In this document: positions 22,101 to 30,439 of the stretch, in pieces | How the letters are laid out: every line of letters begins with the position of its first letter | Position numbering within the stretch: the first letter of the stretch is position 1 | Assembly (NCBI GenBank): GCA_033675265.1 | Contig: JAUJYZ010000289.1 | Coordinates: 221,001 to 285,000 of the forward strand | Source of the DNA: Actinostola sp. cb2023 | Lineage: Eukaryota; Cnidaria; Anthozoa; Actiniaria; Actinostolidae | DNA: 64,000 nt | Reading direction: 5' to 3' | The notes under the pieces: model-generated | Told to the model about the DNA's origin: nothing | Database searches by the model: none | The model's input: only the letters and a program-made list of their open reading frames with translations | Position numbers and translations under genes: made by a program

Positions 22101-24316
22101 TTGAAGAAATAAACTATTATCTACCCGAATTCCCTGAGATTTCAACAAATAATTCAGAACATATTTTTAGAAAAAGGCTCAATCAACAAATCAATCAATC
22201 AATCAATCAATCAATTTATTTAACAACGGGAGATGGACCGGTTAAGGCTCCAGCCACTTTTAAGTTAGGAGGAATTTAAAAGCCGGGTCGATGAGTGAAA
22301 TTTCTGGGCCACAGTGTAAGAACAATTTGGAGGATTGGTGCTTGGTTATCACAGTGATTATTGGTCTTGAGTTATTTTGCTGTTGTTTTGATTGGTTAGT
22401 TTTCAATATTGGGTGACTTGCCTATAGAAATTCGTGCAATGCGCACCCACACGATTCCCTGTGAGTTACCGTGATAACTTTTATCATGAACCTTCCACGG
22501 CAAAAACCCTCACTGTGTTCAGACAGCCTATAATGTTTTCAGTTTTCAGAAATATGGAAATCGTCATGACTTTATCACACAGAAAATGTGTATTTTTTAC
22601 ATTTTTGGTGTTGTTGTTGTTTTATGGCGGGAAGAAGAAAACACTGTGTTTTGGTCCGATTAATAAGAATTCCTTCAACAATTTGAGTTGGTTATCTGTA
22701 GACAGTCACCTTGTATACGGAGCGTTGAAATATAGACAAAGTTTGAGTTATAAAAAGCCACGGCTGGGACGTCGATATTCAAGCTAAAACTTACATCACA
22801 GCAGATCCTCTTTAGATTTCTATTAGTTAGCAATTCAATGCCGCATTTTAGAGAAATAAAATTACAACTGACTATCAAAGGCCGAAATTAGCACACATTT
22901 CACGCTTTGATCAAACAGAATGAAATGAGTAAACACGTTTCTCTTCTAATGTCAACGTATCTTTGATTAGCCTTACAATCGACCTGGGGTGCTTTCCATT
23001 TGTTCGAAAAACCGGTAATTTCGGTTGGGAATTAAATGGTTAATTTTCCGGAAATTCCAACCGAAAAACGTGGACAACCTTTCGAGGTTGGAACGAACCA
23101 ACTGGAAATTTCTGTACCATTTGATGGAAACTTGTGGAATCTGTCGGTTCCAGTTCTCTCAGGGTTCCCACAGAATACATTCCAAATCCAAACCGGATCA
23201 AAGCATTAATGGTAAGCTCCCATTCCATCTGGCTTGCTACGTGAGTGGAAAAGTTCTTACCATTATACATCGGTCATCCCAACCGAATTTTTTGAACAAA
23301 TGGAAAGCACCCCTGGCTTTCAAAGACTATAAATGTATCCAAAAATGGAACCTTTCAAAATTTGTTTTCTAAATAGGTCACCGAAGGGAATGGTGAAATC
23401 AAATCAAATTCGATTTGTTTCGAAAACATATTGAAACACCAAATACAACTCACCGAAATAATATGTTCTATTTTAGGTTGCTGGTGTTTTCTATTACTTG
23501 TCAGCAGCAACACTACAGTACCTTGCCCCTACTGTACTTATTCTGTTTACAGCTTTAGTTGTTCGAACGATAGGTAAGACCTTCCTTCCTTCCTTCCTTC
23601 CTTCCTTCCTTCCTTCCTTCCTTCCTTCCTTCCTTCCTTCCTTCCTTCCTTCCTTCCTTCCTTCCTTCCTTCCTTCCTTCCTTCCTTCCTTCCTTCCTTC
23701 CTTCCTTCCTTCCTTCCTCTTCCTTCCTTCCTTCCTTCCTTCCTTCCTTCCTTCCTTCCTTCCTTCCTTCCTTCCTTCCTTCCTTCCTTCCTTCCTTCCT
23801 TCCCTTCCTTCCTTCCTTCCTTCCTTCCTTCCTTCCTTCCTTCCTTCCTTCCTTTCTTCCTTCCTTCCTTCCTTCCTTCTTCCTTTCTTCCTTCCTTCCT
23901 TCCTTCTTCCTTCCTTCCTTCCTTTCTTCCTTCCTTCCTTCCTTTTATTTTATTATTTCCTTCCTTTCTTCCTTCCTTTCTTCCCTCCCTCCCTCCCTCC
24001 CTCCCTCCCTCCCGCCATCCCTCCCGCCATCCCTCCCGCCCTACCTCCTTTGCATTTCCCTCTTTCCTGATGTTGTTTAATGTTTTTTTTTATAGAATGC
24101 ACAGACTGGTCTTTAATTCCTGAAGGAGGGCCATCACAAATAGACTATTCTAAGCTAATTTCAAACTCTACACGCGAAGCAGCGTTAAGTCTTAGGGGTT
24201 TATTAATGCCTGAACTGTTCCAAGGGATATTCTCCTACACATTGTGGTGGATTTGTTCTTCGTGGTTTGTAACATCAGTCTTTGGTGTTATATATTTAAA
24301 AATGATCAAAACATAA
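4041..24316 (+). CDS. TMEM161: TMEM161-family multi-pass membrane protein (spliced, 5' end missing)
   Basis: Eight exons join in one frame: 4041-4134, 5705-5889, 12931-13143, 14658-14801, 16091-16213, 21532-21706, 23477-23573 and 24096-24316 (1252 nt, 416 codons plus stop). The product follows animal TMEM161A/B from about residue 70 to the end: YADYKWLIDFAVGAFVLNIV, KVLFSLTAAYW, ERSICLIFSFFFFVLAMAVL, SFPGLRVANMYLDSL, LLHVNFLMPLLIVLSWITP, HLQSYLNMAQERMEKLKRE, VFYYLSAATLQYLAPTV and the C-terminal FSYTLWWICSSWFVTSVFGV. About eight hydrophobic segments are visible. Known family role: a conserved membrane protein linked to ion-current balance and cardiac rhythm in vertebrates; its biochemical function is unsettled. 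The N-terminal exons were not found. All splice phases agree, except that the donor after 21706 is GG rather than GT in this sequence. The introns are filled with tandem arrays. Confidence 0.92.
4135..5704 (+). other. TMEM161 intron a-b, no array
   Basis: 1.6 kb of AT-rich sequence. Short open stretches on both strands near 4270-4480 show no family signature. No tandem array or long inverted repeat was seen. Confidence 0.6.
5705..5889 (+). CDS. TMEM161: TMEM161 exon b
   Basis: Acceptor ttttcag at 5698-5704; donor ct|gtatcc at 5890; it ends in phase 2. It encodes LTEFDVLPQFLYADYKWLID then a hydrophobic helix FAVGAFVLNIVIE, and a second one around LGLFWNLLVIIFSL. It aligns with TMEM161B [20 protein letters not shown]. 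Confidence 0.9.
5922..6077. repeat. Small foldback element in TMEM161 intron b-c
   Basis: The arm around 5924-5957 (tctttgttgcttctacgtta) is inverted around 6048-6077 (taacgtagaagaaacaaaga), with a ~90-bp loop. A MITE-like palindrome starting just after the exon b donor region. Confidence 0.6.
6363..7133. repeat. TAATAC/TAATGC microsatellite, ~770 bp
   Basis: Long run of TAATAC and TAATGC hexamers with TAATAATAC interruptions, continuous from 6363 to about 7133. Its reading frames (Asn-Thr-rich or Leu-Ile-rich) are a by-product of the period. Confidence 0.97.
7140..7273. mobile_element. Palindromic MITE (134 bp)
   Basis: Arms of ~34 bp begin agagtgattccaataaacct at 7140 and recur inverted, ending at 7273, with the core cccaggtttattggaatca. 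It lies immediately after the hexamer array. No coding capacity. Confidence 0.75.
7422..7540. mobile_element. Palindromic MITE of the gagtgcagacacta family
   Basis: The inverted arms gagtgcagacactaaaacc (7422-7440) and ggttttagtgtttgcactc (7522-7540) match with one mismatch. The inner part also folds (gtgctaaatagcac). Related sequence occurs near 59730-60172 and 61625-61740. Confidence 0.75.
7796..12664. repeat. 18-bp minisatellite (ctattcttaccatgtcct), ~270 copies
   Basis: About 4.87 kb of head-to-tail ctattcttaccatgtcct inside TMEM161 intron b-c. Variants include tctcacc, cttaaca, ccgtgtc and tccacta, and a few local slips occur at 8705, 8822, 9450, 9680, 10090 and 11940. The plus strand is ~78 percent pyrimidine. 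Because the period is a multiple of three, very long reading frames occur on both strands. They are artefacts. Confidence 0.98.
12665..12930 (+). other. Intron tail after the 18-bp array
   Basis: Starts with ccaccaagcgacgcttgc, closely matching 6326-6343 (ccaccaagcgacacttgc) on the other side of the hexamer and 18-bp arrays. The rest is AT-rich intron leading to the exon c acceptor. Confidence 0.6.
12931..13143 (+). CDS. TMEM161: TMEM161 exon c
   Basis: Acceptor aatcacag at 12923-12930; its first base completes a Leu codon with exon b. It encodes KVLFSLTAAYWRGEDSGE, RSICLIFSFFFFVLAMAVLV and VDETVLDFGLDSGYEKFSKK, the most conserved part of the family (human: FGFFFFVKAMAVLIV). Donor ag|gtattc at 13144, phase 2. 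It is separated from exon b by 7 kb of repeats. Confidence 0.92.
13255..14545. repeat. 51-bp minisatellite, ~25 copies
   Basis: Tandem units containing ggtatatacaggtatgtgct and gtagtacagggtatggtact, in TMEM161 intron c-d starting ~110 bases after the donor. Unit subtypes (cctgtacct, gctgtgcct, cttgtgcct) recur in the same order, for example 13490-13720 and 13740-13970, showing duplication of blocks of several units. The long Cys- or Val-rich reading frames follow from the 17-codon period. Confidence 0.97.
14658..14801 (+). CDS. TMEM161: TMEM161 exon d
   Basis: Acceptor cttgcag at 14651-14657; its first base completes an Arg codon. It encodes VFKVLLAFVSAIVGASMSFP then GLRVANMYLDSLYYCRES. The 3' end is the least certain: the donor at 14802 (gt|gtacgt, phase 2) keeps the frame into the next exon and gives a linker of the right length. 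An earlier phase-2 donor near 14770 would shorten the linker by ten residues. Confidence 0.85.
14802..16090 (+). other. TMEM161 intron d-e
   Basis: 1.3 kb without a tandem array. It contains the small TIR element at 15097-15224 and otherwise AT-rich sequence with no recognised gene. It ends in a long T tract and the exon e acceptor. Confidence 0.6.
15097..15224. mobile_element. MITE with CCCCGTCCA terminal repeats (128 bp)
   Basis: Starts ccccgtccatactagtg and ends agtgtggacgggg, imperfect inverted termini. The inside is rich in gaaaacga palindromes. This terminus type is common among animal hAT-like MITEs (family knowledge, not tested here). Confidence 0.65.
16091..16213 (+). CDS. TMEM161: TMEM161 exon e
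   Basis: A long T tract and tag precede 16091. It encodes ILLHVNFLMPLLIVLSWITP then IVKAPLLSGEWNKRQIVAEP, aligning with human [20 protein letters not shown]. Donor tt|gtatgt at 16214, phase 2. The 52-bp array starts within ten bases of this donor. Confidence 0.9.
16221..21125. repeat. 52-bp minisatellite, ~94 copies
   Basis: About 4.9 kb of units containing gaacttgaatgtaacatctt, cctatgtgatactcatgttg and tgtaatactgga, filling TMEM161 intron e-f from within ten bases of the donor. Main variants at one site are ctcatg, ctcgtg and cttatg; others are ggacaac for ggagaac and aatgctgg for aatactgg. The period is not a multiple of three, so no long frame runs through it. Confidence 0.98.
21532..21706 (+). 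CDS. TMEM161: TMEM161 exon f, donor site disturbed
   Basis: Acceptor ttttaaag before 21532; the first base completes Leu. It encodes MSDSTFSLVRVGLVLLFCVL, RLSLTWIHLQSYLNMAQERM and EKLKRETGRITNVDLQRK (human: EAGRISTVELQKM). To stay in frame with the next exon the exon must end at 21706, but the bases that follow are ggggtatgtg, so a canonical GT occurs only two bases later, in the wrong phase. Later tandem copies of this boundary read aag|gtaggt, the expected donor. Confidence 0.82.
21685..21949 (+). repeat. 40-bp minisatellite made of an exon-intron boundary, 7 copies
   Basis: Units start at about 21689, 21714, 21754, 21794, 21834, 21874 and 21914. Each contains gtggacctccagcgtaag, the last coding bases of exon f (VDLQRK), followed by gtaggtgtgaagatgtatga, the intron start. 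The second unit is shortened to 25 bp at its left. Donor quality varies: gtaggt, gtacgt, and ataggt (lost). A stop codon at 21734-21736 follows the first two units in the exon frame. Confidence 0.93.
21950..22985 (+). other. TMEM161 intron f-g, first part
   Basis: Mostly AT-rich. Around 22060-22220 an open stretch (ending FRKRLNQQINQSINQS) runs into an AATC microsatellite at about 22187-22217, which looks like the 3' tail of a retroposon. No family could be assigned. Nothing else recognised. Confidence 0.4.
22986..23313. mobile_element. MITE with 20-bp perfect TIRs (328 bp)
   Basis: Begins ggggtgctttccatttgttc and ends with its exact reverse complement. Inside, ccggaaattccaaccgaaaa and related accggt-type inverted motifs recur. 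Non-coding. It lies in TMEM161 intron f-g. Confidence 0.85.
23477..23573 (+). CDS. TMEM161: TMEM161 exon g
   Basis: Acceptor ctattttag before 23477, phase 0. It encodes VAGVFYYLSAATLQYLAPTV then LILFTALVVRTI, aligning with human [20 protein letters not shown]. Donor g|gtaaga at 23574. The CCTT array begins a few bases after it. Confidence 0.92.
23577..23945. repeat. CCTT microsatellite, ~370 bp
   Basis: Near-pure CCTT run with a few slips, starting three to four bases after the exon g donor (gtaagacc). It is followed at about 23984-24040 by a CCCT/CCCG run. Pure polypyrimidine on the sense strand. Confidence 0.98.
24096..24316 (+). CDS. TMEM161: TMEM161 terminal exon
   Basis: Acceptor ttttatag before 24096; the first two bases complete a Glu codon. 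It encodes ECTDWSLIPEGGPSQIDYSK, a lumenal or cytosolic loop, then LMPELFQGIFSYTLWWICSS and WFVTSVFGVIYLKMIKT, stopping at TAA 24314-24316. The human C-terminus ends similarly (LFSTSLFGLFYHQYL). Confidence 0.92.
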
Positions 24317-24345
24317 CAATATAGAATGACGTTTAGCCAAATGTG

Positions 24346-24351
24346 AATAAA
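24346..24351 (+). terminator. Polyadenylation signal AATAAA of TMEM161
   Basis: Canonical AATAAA 30 bases after the TMEM161 stop codon. The 3' UTR would be very short. Confidence 0.7.
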
Positions 24352-24359
24352 GTTGTAGA

Positions 24360-25135
24360 AGAAAACAAGTCATTTGGTATTTGGTAAACGCCACGCCCTC
24401 TTTCAAGGTTTCATGAGAAACACTACAAACCTGGGCATGCAGTACTTGTTAACAATATATATTATATATATACGCTGGGTCAAACCACCCCCCCAAAAAC
24501 GATCATCAGAGATTCGATTTGCAATAACTTTCTATGCCGTACAAATATTTAAATCAAACATAGTAACATAGTTACATAGTAACTAGTTCTGAAAAATATT
24601 TTTGAATTCAATTATTTTGAAAGAGATATATCAGGGGAGTTCAAAGCTAAAAACCGTTTCTTGATAGCATCAATAGTTGTTGAGTTATAGGAAGTTAAAT
24701 AATGGCCCACCCACCCGTCCCCTCAACCTCATTTTTGTGGCTATTGTGGCTACTCTCCTTCGTAAGAAGAGTAGCCACTATGTCATCGAGTGTGTAAGTC
24801 CGTAAGTATGTCCGTAATGTAAGTAGTCCTAATCTTCGGATAGTGTTCGGAACCGATTGATATCAATCGAACACTGGGCGAGCACTGGGCGACGAACAGC
24901 GACGAAGTCAACGACGATATACCCGACGTTTCACCGGTGGTGAATAGATTTTCGTAGGATTTTCGTGACTATCAGCTCTTTCGGCAGCTTTCGGAAAATT
25001 ATCTGCTATTTTCGTGATCTCTCGTGTGGTTGTCGACGTTTTATCGATTCAAAACGTCTGTAGGACGTTTTCCATGTGCTTTACTTCACGCGTTGGTTTA
25101 ATTTTTCATGTGCTTTTCGCTTCGTGAACGCGTTG
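24360..25135. other. Intergenic, with a hairpin at 24746-24778
   Basis: AT-rich sequence after TMEM161. gtggctactct (24746-24756) and agagtagccac (24768-24778) form a perfect 11-bp stem with an 11-base loop. No gene recognised. Confidence 0.5.
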
Positions 25136-25139
25136 TTTA

Positions 25140-25629
25140 GAAGGGTAAGTTTACACCTCTAAATATACTATTATTCTATGCTATTTTGCACCATAAACAA
25201 GACACATCTCTCGTACAAAGTGTCAAGTGTTTGTTCATAAAGATGTTTTCAAGATTTTCAGTGCCATAGTGACGGTTTGTTGAGATTATTTTCCAGCCGT
25301 GAATGTCGATTGTGTTTGTTCGGTCTTTTATAAATAGCTGTGGACTGATTGTGCAGTCGAGCACCTCCATTAATTCTCTTCGAGGAACAAATGTCTTTAT
25401 ACGAGACACAAACAAACACTTCGAATTCGATTCAGACAGATTCGGCTCTCCGTTCTATTAAATCGCTAAATAAATCACATACAGGACTCAAGTAGATATT
25501 TTAAAATCTTTATTTAGAAAGCAGTTTCAGAAATTCAAGATATCAAAAGGACAGTGATTTACCGGAATACCGGCCATATTATGGTATCTGCATGCTTTTG
25601 TTGATCAAATAAGACACGTGATTAAATAA

Positions 25630-25717
<88 letters not shown>

Positions 25718-25857
25718 GGAAGCCCAATACACAAACACAGGGTGGTGAGCCTGTGAAACCTGAAAAAATCTTTACACACGAGAGATGTGTCTGGTTTCTG
25801 GTGCAAAATAGCATAAAATCATAGTATATGTATATATTAGAGTGTAAATTTATCTTC
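25140..25857. mobile_element. TIR element, ~715 bp, non-coding
   Basis: The left arm at about 25148-25215 (tatgctattttgcacca, gacacatctctcgt) is inverted at about 25775-25850 (acgagagatgtgtc, tggtgcaaaatagcata). The arms are ~70 bp and imperfect. A TAC microsatellite lies inside at 25631-25717. Confidence 0.65.
25631..25717. repeat. CTA/TAC trinucleotide microsatellite
   Basis: Twenty-nine uninterrupted TAC triplets. The minus-strand Ser/Val homopolymer frames are artefacts. Confidence 0.98.
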
Positions 25858-25859
25858 AA

Positions 25860-27393
25860 ATTTAATAGAGTTACTATTTTAATATTACAATGTGTGTGTA
25901 CTATTTATTACAATATATATTCAATGTTTTCATATATTTAGGCGAAGTCAAATAAATAAATAAACACCACTTCATCAAAGTTGAGTTCAACGATCTTATA
26001 TACAGAACATTGTTAAATTAATATTAATATTCAATCACTAATGATATATCAATGCTGTTCATATCGATTGTTGATAACAACTGTTATTGTTCAATTATTT
26101 GTACACAATTTTTAAATTCAATTAAACTTTGTATTAAAATACATAGATAGTTCAAGCATACTAGTTCAACAGAGGAATCAATCCAACTACATATTGCTTC
26201 TACATTTCAAAACCGCAGTAACTACATGTAGTTATAGACTATCTTTTTTGTTTATTTCTTTTTTTGTTTATTATAATTATTATTCTTATTATTCCCAGGT
26301 TTATTTACAGTAGCCACATGCAGTCCTTGACTGCCTATTTTATTAGGAAGATATAGGAAAACAAACCCCTTGGTATACATTTTTCGTTATTTCATTAAAT
26401 CAATCCATTCTTGTTTTAAGGTACTTTACTAAATGGCTTCTAAGATCGTATCGTTTTGGATTTTTTAATTTCGGTCTCAGAATGAAGATATTAGGGAATA
26501 TTTAATTATGACGTCATTTGATGACGTCAAAAGCTTTTGTTTTTCGTTTAAAAGAGACGGTCAAGAGAAACTTGTGCTTCAAAATGTTACACATATTTTT
26601 GCAATAGACTAGTACAGCATATTTACAGGGTATTTGATCTTACGATCATTAAAATTTACAATTAAATAATTAATATTTCGAAATTCCCAAATGGTATGAC
26701 GTAATTAAAAAAAGGCAAAGTTTAAAAAAAATATTACTCCTCCATATTAATGCTATCAACAATCCGTTTTCGGTATTCATCTTCTTATTATCTGCTCTTT
26801 CATTTTCAATACATAATTTATTCCTTATCTTTAAAATCGTCAAAATGATTGCAACATGCGTAGTGACGTCATAATATCGATGTTTTACGTCAGAAATGTA
26901 CCAAGATATTCTTCATTCCGATATCACTCCATACCCGAAATTTGGTCGAAAAATACTTTTTGGAAGTACAGCTATGATGAAAAATGCATTTGTGTCAGAA
27001 ACAGATGAGCATTTTGGGGTGGTGGTTGGCCCCAGCTTAATCGTCATCGTCTGAGAACAGTACTTTAGTTTACCATTTACGTGTTATCATTACAACATGG
27101 AAATTTCCCAACTTGGGGAAAATTGGTTTAATTTAGGGATTTTATTTTTTGGTGATATTCGCACCATTCCTATTTATTAGACGAGGGTTTCATACCATCT
27201 ATGCAACCGAACCCCATTATTGTTTATTTTTAATGACCCATTTCCCCCCATCCATTGTATTTTCCATCCCCCCCAAAAAAACACAAATGGGTAAATAGTG
27301 GGAAAACCTTGTCATGAATGAGAATAATTATATTTTCCCAATGTATTCCCCAAGGCGTTCCTCGTCAGTCCGTCTGAAAGTGTTCTAGCATAT
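25860..27393. other. AT-rich intergenic stretch with three TGACGTCA palindromes
   Basis: No gene recognised. TGACGTCA (CRE/ATF palindrome) occurs at 26509-26516, 26522-26529 and 26864-26871. The rest is low-complexity AT-rich DNA. Confidence 0.6.
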
Positions 27394-27490
27394 CCACCAA
27401 AAGGACCTTCAAACAACAGAACAACGAATCTACAGAATGAATCTATTATATACTTGATTCGTTCTATTGTTCGAAGGTCCTTTTGGTCGA
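27394..27490. repeat. Foldback stem-loop, ~95 bp
   Basis: ccaaaaggaccttc with aacaacagaac and cgaatc on the left is inverted on the right (gattcgttctattgttcgaa then ggtccttttgg). The arms are ~33 bp with a ~25-base loop. Confidence 0.75.
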
Positions 27491-27628
27491 TGTGATATAA
27501 CCTTTACCGTGTGAAAGATGATGGGCAATATGACTACTGAACGTTGCTATATCCTATACACCTCAAATATTTCATTTGTAATCCTTGTCTCATCAACCTG
27601 GAATTTTATTTCTGAAAGAAACCGTGTG

Positions 27629-30430
27629 TGCAAATGATCCCATATATGCCCGCAAATGAACCCAAGCCAGCAAATGAACCCAGGGCCGCAAATGATCCCT
27701 GCCCGCAAATGATGCCAGGCCCGCAAATGATCCCATATACCCGCAATATGCCCGCACATGAAACCATGCCCGCAAATGATCCCATATGGTCATTTGCCCG
27801 CAAATGATTCCAGGCCCGCAAATGAACCAGGCCCGCAAATGATTCCAGGCCCGCAAATGATCGCATATGCCCGCAAATGAACCCAGGCCCGCAAATGAAC
27901 CCAGGCCCGCAAATGCTCCCAGGCCCGCAAATGATACCATTTGCCCGCAAAAGATACGACGCCCGCAAATGATCCCATATGCCCGCAATTGAACCCAGGA
28001 CCGCAAATGAACCCAGGCCCGCAAATCATCCCTGCCCGCAAATGATGCCAGGCCCGCAAATGAACCCAGAATCGCAAATGATCCCAGGCCCGCAAATGAT
28101 CCTTGCCGCAAATGAACCCATATGCCCGCACATGAAACCATGCCCGCAAATGATCCCATATGGTCATTTGCCCGCAAATGATTCCAGGCCCGCAAATGAA
28201 CCCAGGCCCTCAAATGATTCCAGGCCCGCAAATGATCGCATATGCCCGCAAATGAACCCAGGCCCGCAAATGAACCCAGGATCGCAAATGATCCCTGGCT
28301 CGCAAATGAACCCAGGCCCGCAAATGAACCCATGCCCGCAAATGAATCCAGGTCCGCAAATGATCCCAGGCCCGCAAGTGAACCTAGGCCCCGCAAATGA
28401 TCCCATATGCCCGCAATGAACACAGGCCCGTAAATTAAATGATCCCCAGGCCCGCAATGATCCCATATTCCCGCAAATGAACCCAGACCCGCAAATGATC
28501 CCAGGCCCGCAAGTGAACCCAGGCCCGCAAATGATCGCATATGCCCGCAAATGAACCCAGGCCCGCAAATGAACCCAGGATCGCAAATGATCCCTGGCTC
28601 GCAAATGAACCCAGGCCCGCAAATGAACCCATGCCCGCAAATGAATCCAGGTCCGCAAATGATCCCAGGCCCGCAAGTGAACCTAGGCCCGCAAATGATC
28701 CCATATGCCCGCAATTGAACACAGGCCCGTAAATTAAATGATCCCAGTTCCCGCCAATGATCCCATATTCCCGCAAATGAACCCAGACCCGCAAATGATC
28801 CCAGGCCCGCAAGTGAACCCAGGCCCGCAAATGATCCCATATGCACGCAAATGAACCCAGGCCCACAAATGATCCCATATGCCCGCAAATGAACCCAGAC
28901 CCGCAAATGATCCCATATGCCCGCAATTGAACACAGGCCCGTAAATGATCCCATATGCCCGCAAATAAAACCAGGCCCGCAAATAAACCCAGGATCGCAA
29001 ATGATCCCAGACCCGCAAATGATCCCTGCCCGCAAATGAAGCCATATGCGCGCAAATGATCCCATATGCCCGCAAATGATCCCAGGCCCGCAAATAAACC
29101 CAGGATCGCAAATGATCCCAGGCCCGCAAATAATCCCAGGCCCGCAAATGAACCCATATGCCCGCAAATGATCCCATATGCCCGCAAATGAACCAAGGAC
29201 CGCAAATAATCCCATATGCACGCAAATGAACCCAGGTTCGCAAATGATCCCAGGCACGCAAGTGAACCTAGGCCCGAAAATGGTCCCAAGGTCCGCACAT
29301 GATCCCTGCCCGCAAATGATCCCAGGTCCGCAAATGAACCCAGGTCCTCAAATGATCCCAGGCCCGCAAGTGAACCCCGGCCGGCAAATGACCCCATATG
29401 CCCGCATACGATCCCATATGCCCGCAAATGAACCAAGGCCTGCAAATGATCCCATATGCCCGCAAATGAACCCAGGTCCGCAAATGATCCCAGGCCCGCA
29501 AATGAACCCTGCGCGCAAATGATCCCAGGTCCGCACATGATCCCTGCCCGCAAATAATCCCAGGCCCGCAAATGATCCTAGGCCCGCAAATGATCCCAGG
29601 CCCGCCAATGAACCCAGGATCACAAATGATCCCTGCCCGCAAATGAATCCATATGCCCGCAAATGATCCCATATGGCCGCAAATGAACCCATTTGCCCGC
29701 AAATGAACCCATTTGCCCGCAAATGAACCCATTTGCCCGCAAATAAACCCAGGGCCGCAAATTATTCAAGGCTTGCAAATGATTCCAGGTCCGCAAATGA
29801 ACCCATATGCCCGCAAATGATCCCATATGCCGGTAAATAAACCCAGGCCCGCAAATCCCTGCCAGCAAATGATGCCAGGCCCGCAAATGATCCCATATGC
29901 CCGTAAATAAATCCAGGTCCGCAAATGATGCCAGGCCTGCAAATTAACCAAGGCCCGCAAATGATACTATATGCCCGCAAATAATCCCAGGCCCTCAAAT
30001 GATCCCTGCCCGCAAATGAACCCAATTGACCGCAAATGATCCCAGGCCCGCAAATAAACCCATATACCCGCAAATGATCCCATATGACCGCAAATGATCC
30101 CAGGCCCGCAAATAAACCCAGGATCGCAATTTATCTCATGCCCGCAAATGATCCCTGCCCGCAAATGAACCCATGCATGTCCGCAAATGATCCCATATGC
30201 CCGCAAATGAACCCAGGCCCGCAAATAAACCCAGGCCCGCAAATGAACCCAGGCCCGCAAATGATCCCTGCCCGCAAATGAACCCATGCATGCCCGCAAA
30301 TGATCCCATATGCCCGCAAATGATCCCATATGCCCGCAAATGATCCCATATGCCCGCAAATGAACCCAGGCCCGCAAATGATTCCTGCCCGCAAATGAAC
30401 CCAGGACCGCAACTGGTCCCTGCCTGGAAA
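27629..30430. repeat. 2.8-kb minisatellite of 18-20-bp units
   Basis: Two main unit types alternate: cccgcaaatgaacccagg (18) and cccgcaaatgatcccatatg (20). Minor types are atgatccctg and atgattccagg. Blocks of many units are repeated, for example 28230-28480 and 28530-28790. Minus-strand Gly/Ile/Cys-rich frames are by-products. Confidence 0.97.
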
Positions 30431-30439
30431 TGATAATAG

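Noticed and set aside
22434..22878. Frames at 22434-22787 (+) and 22675-22878 (-) as an extra TMEM161 exon
   Set aside because: Exons f and g join directly in the protein alignment, so no residues are missing there.
27593..29571. Gly/Ile/Cys-rich minus-strand frames of up to 554 codons
   Set aside because: By-product of the 18-20-bp array; several registers are open together, and no signal peptide or domain is seen.
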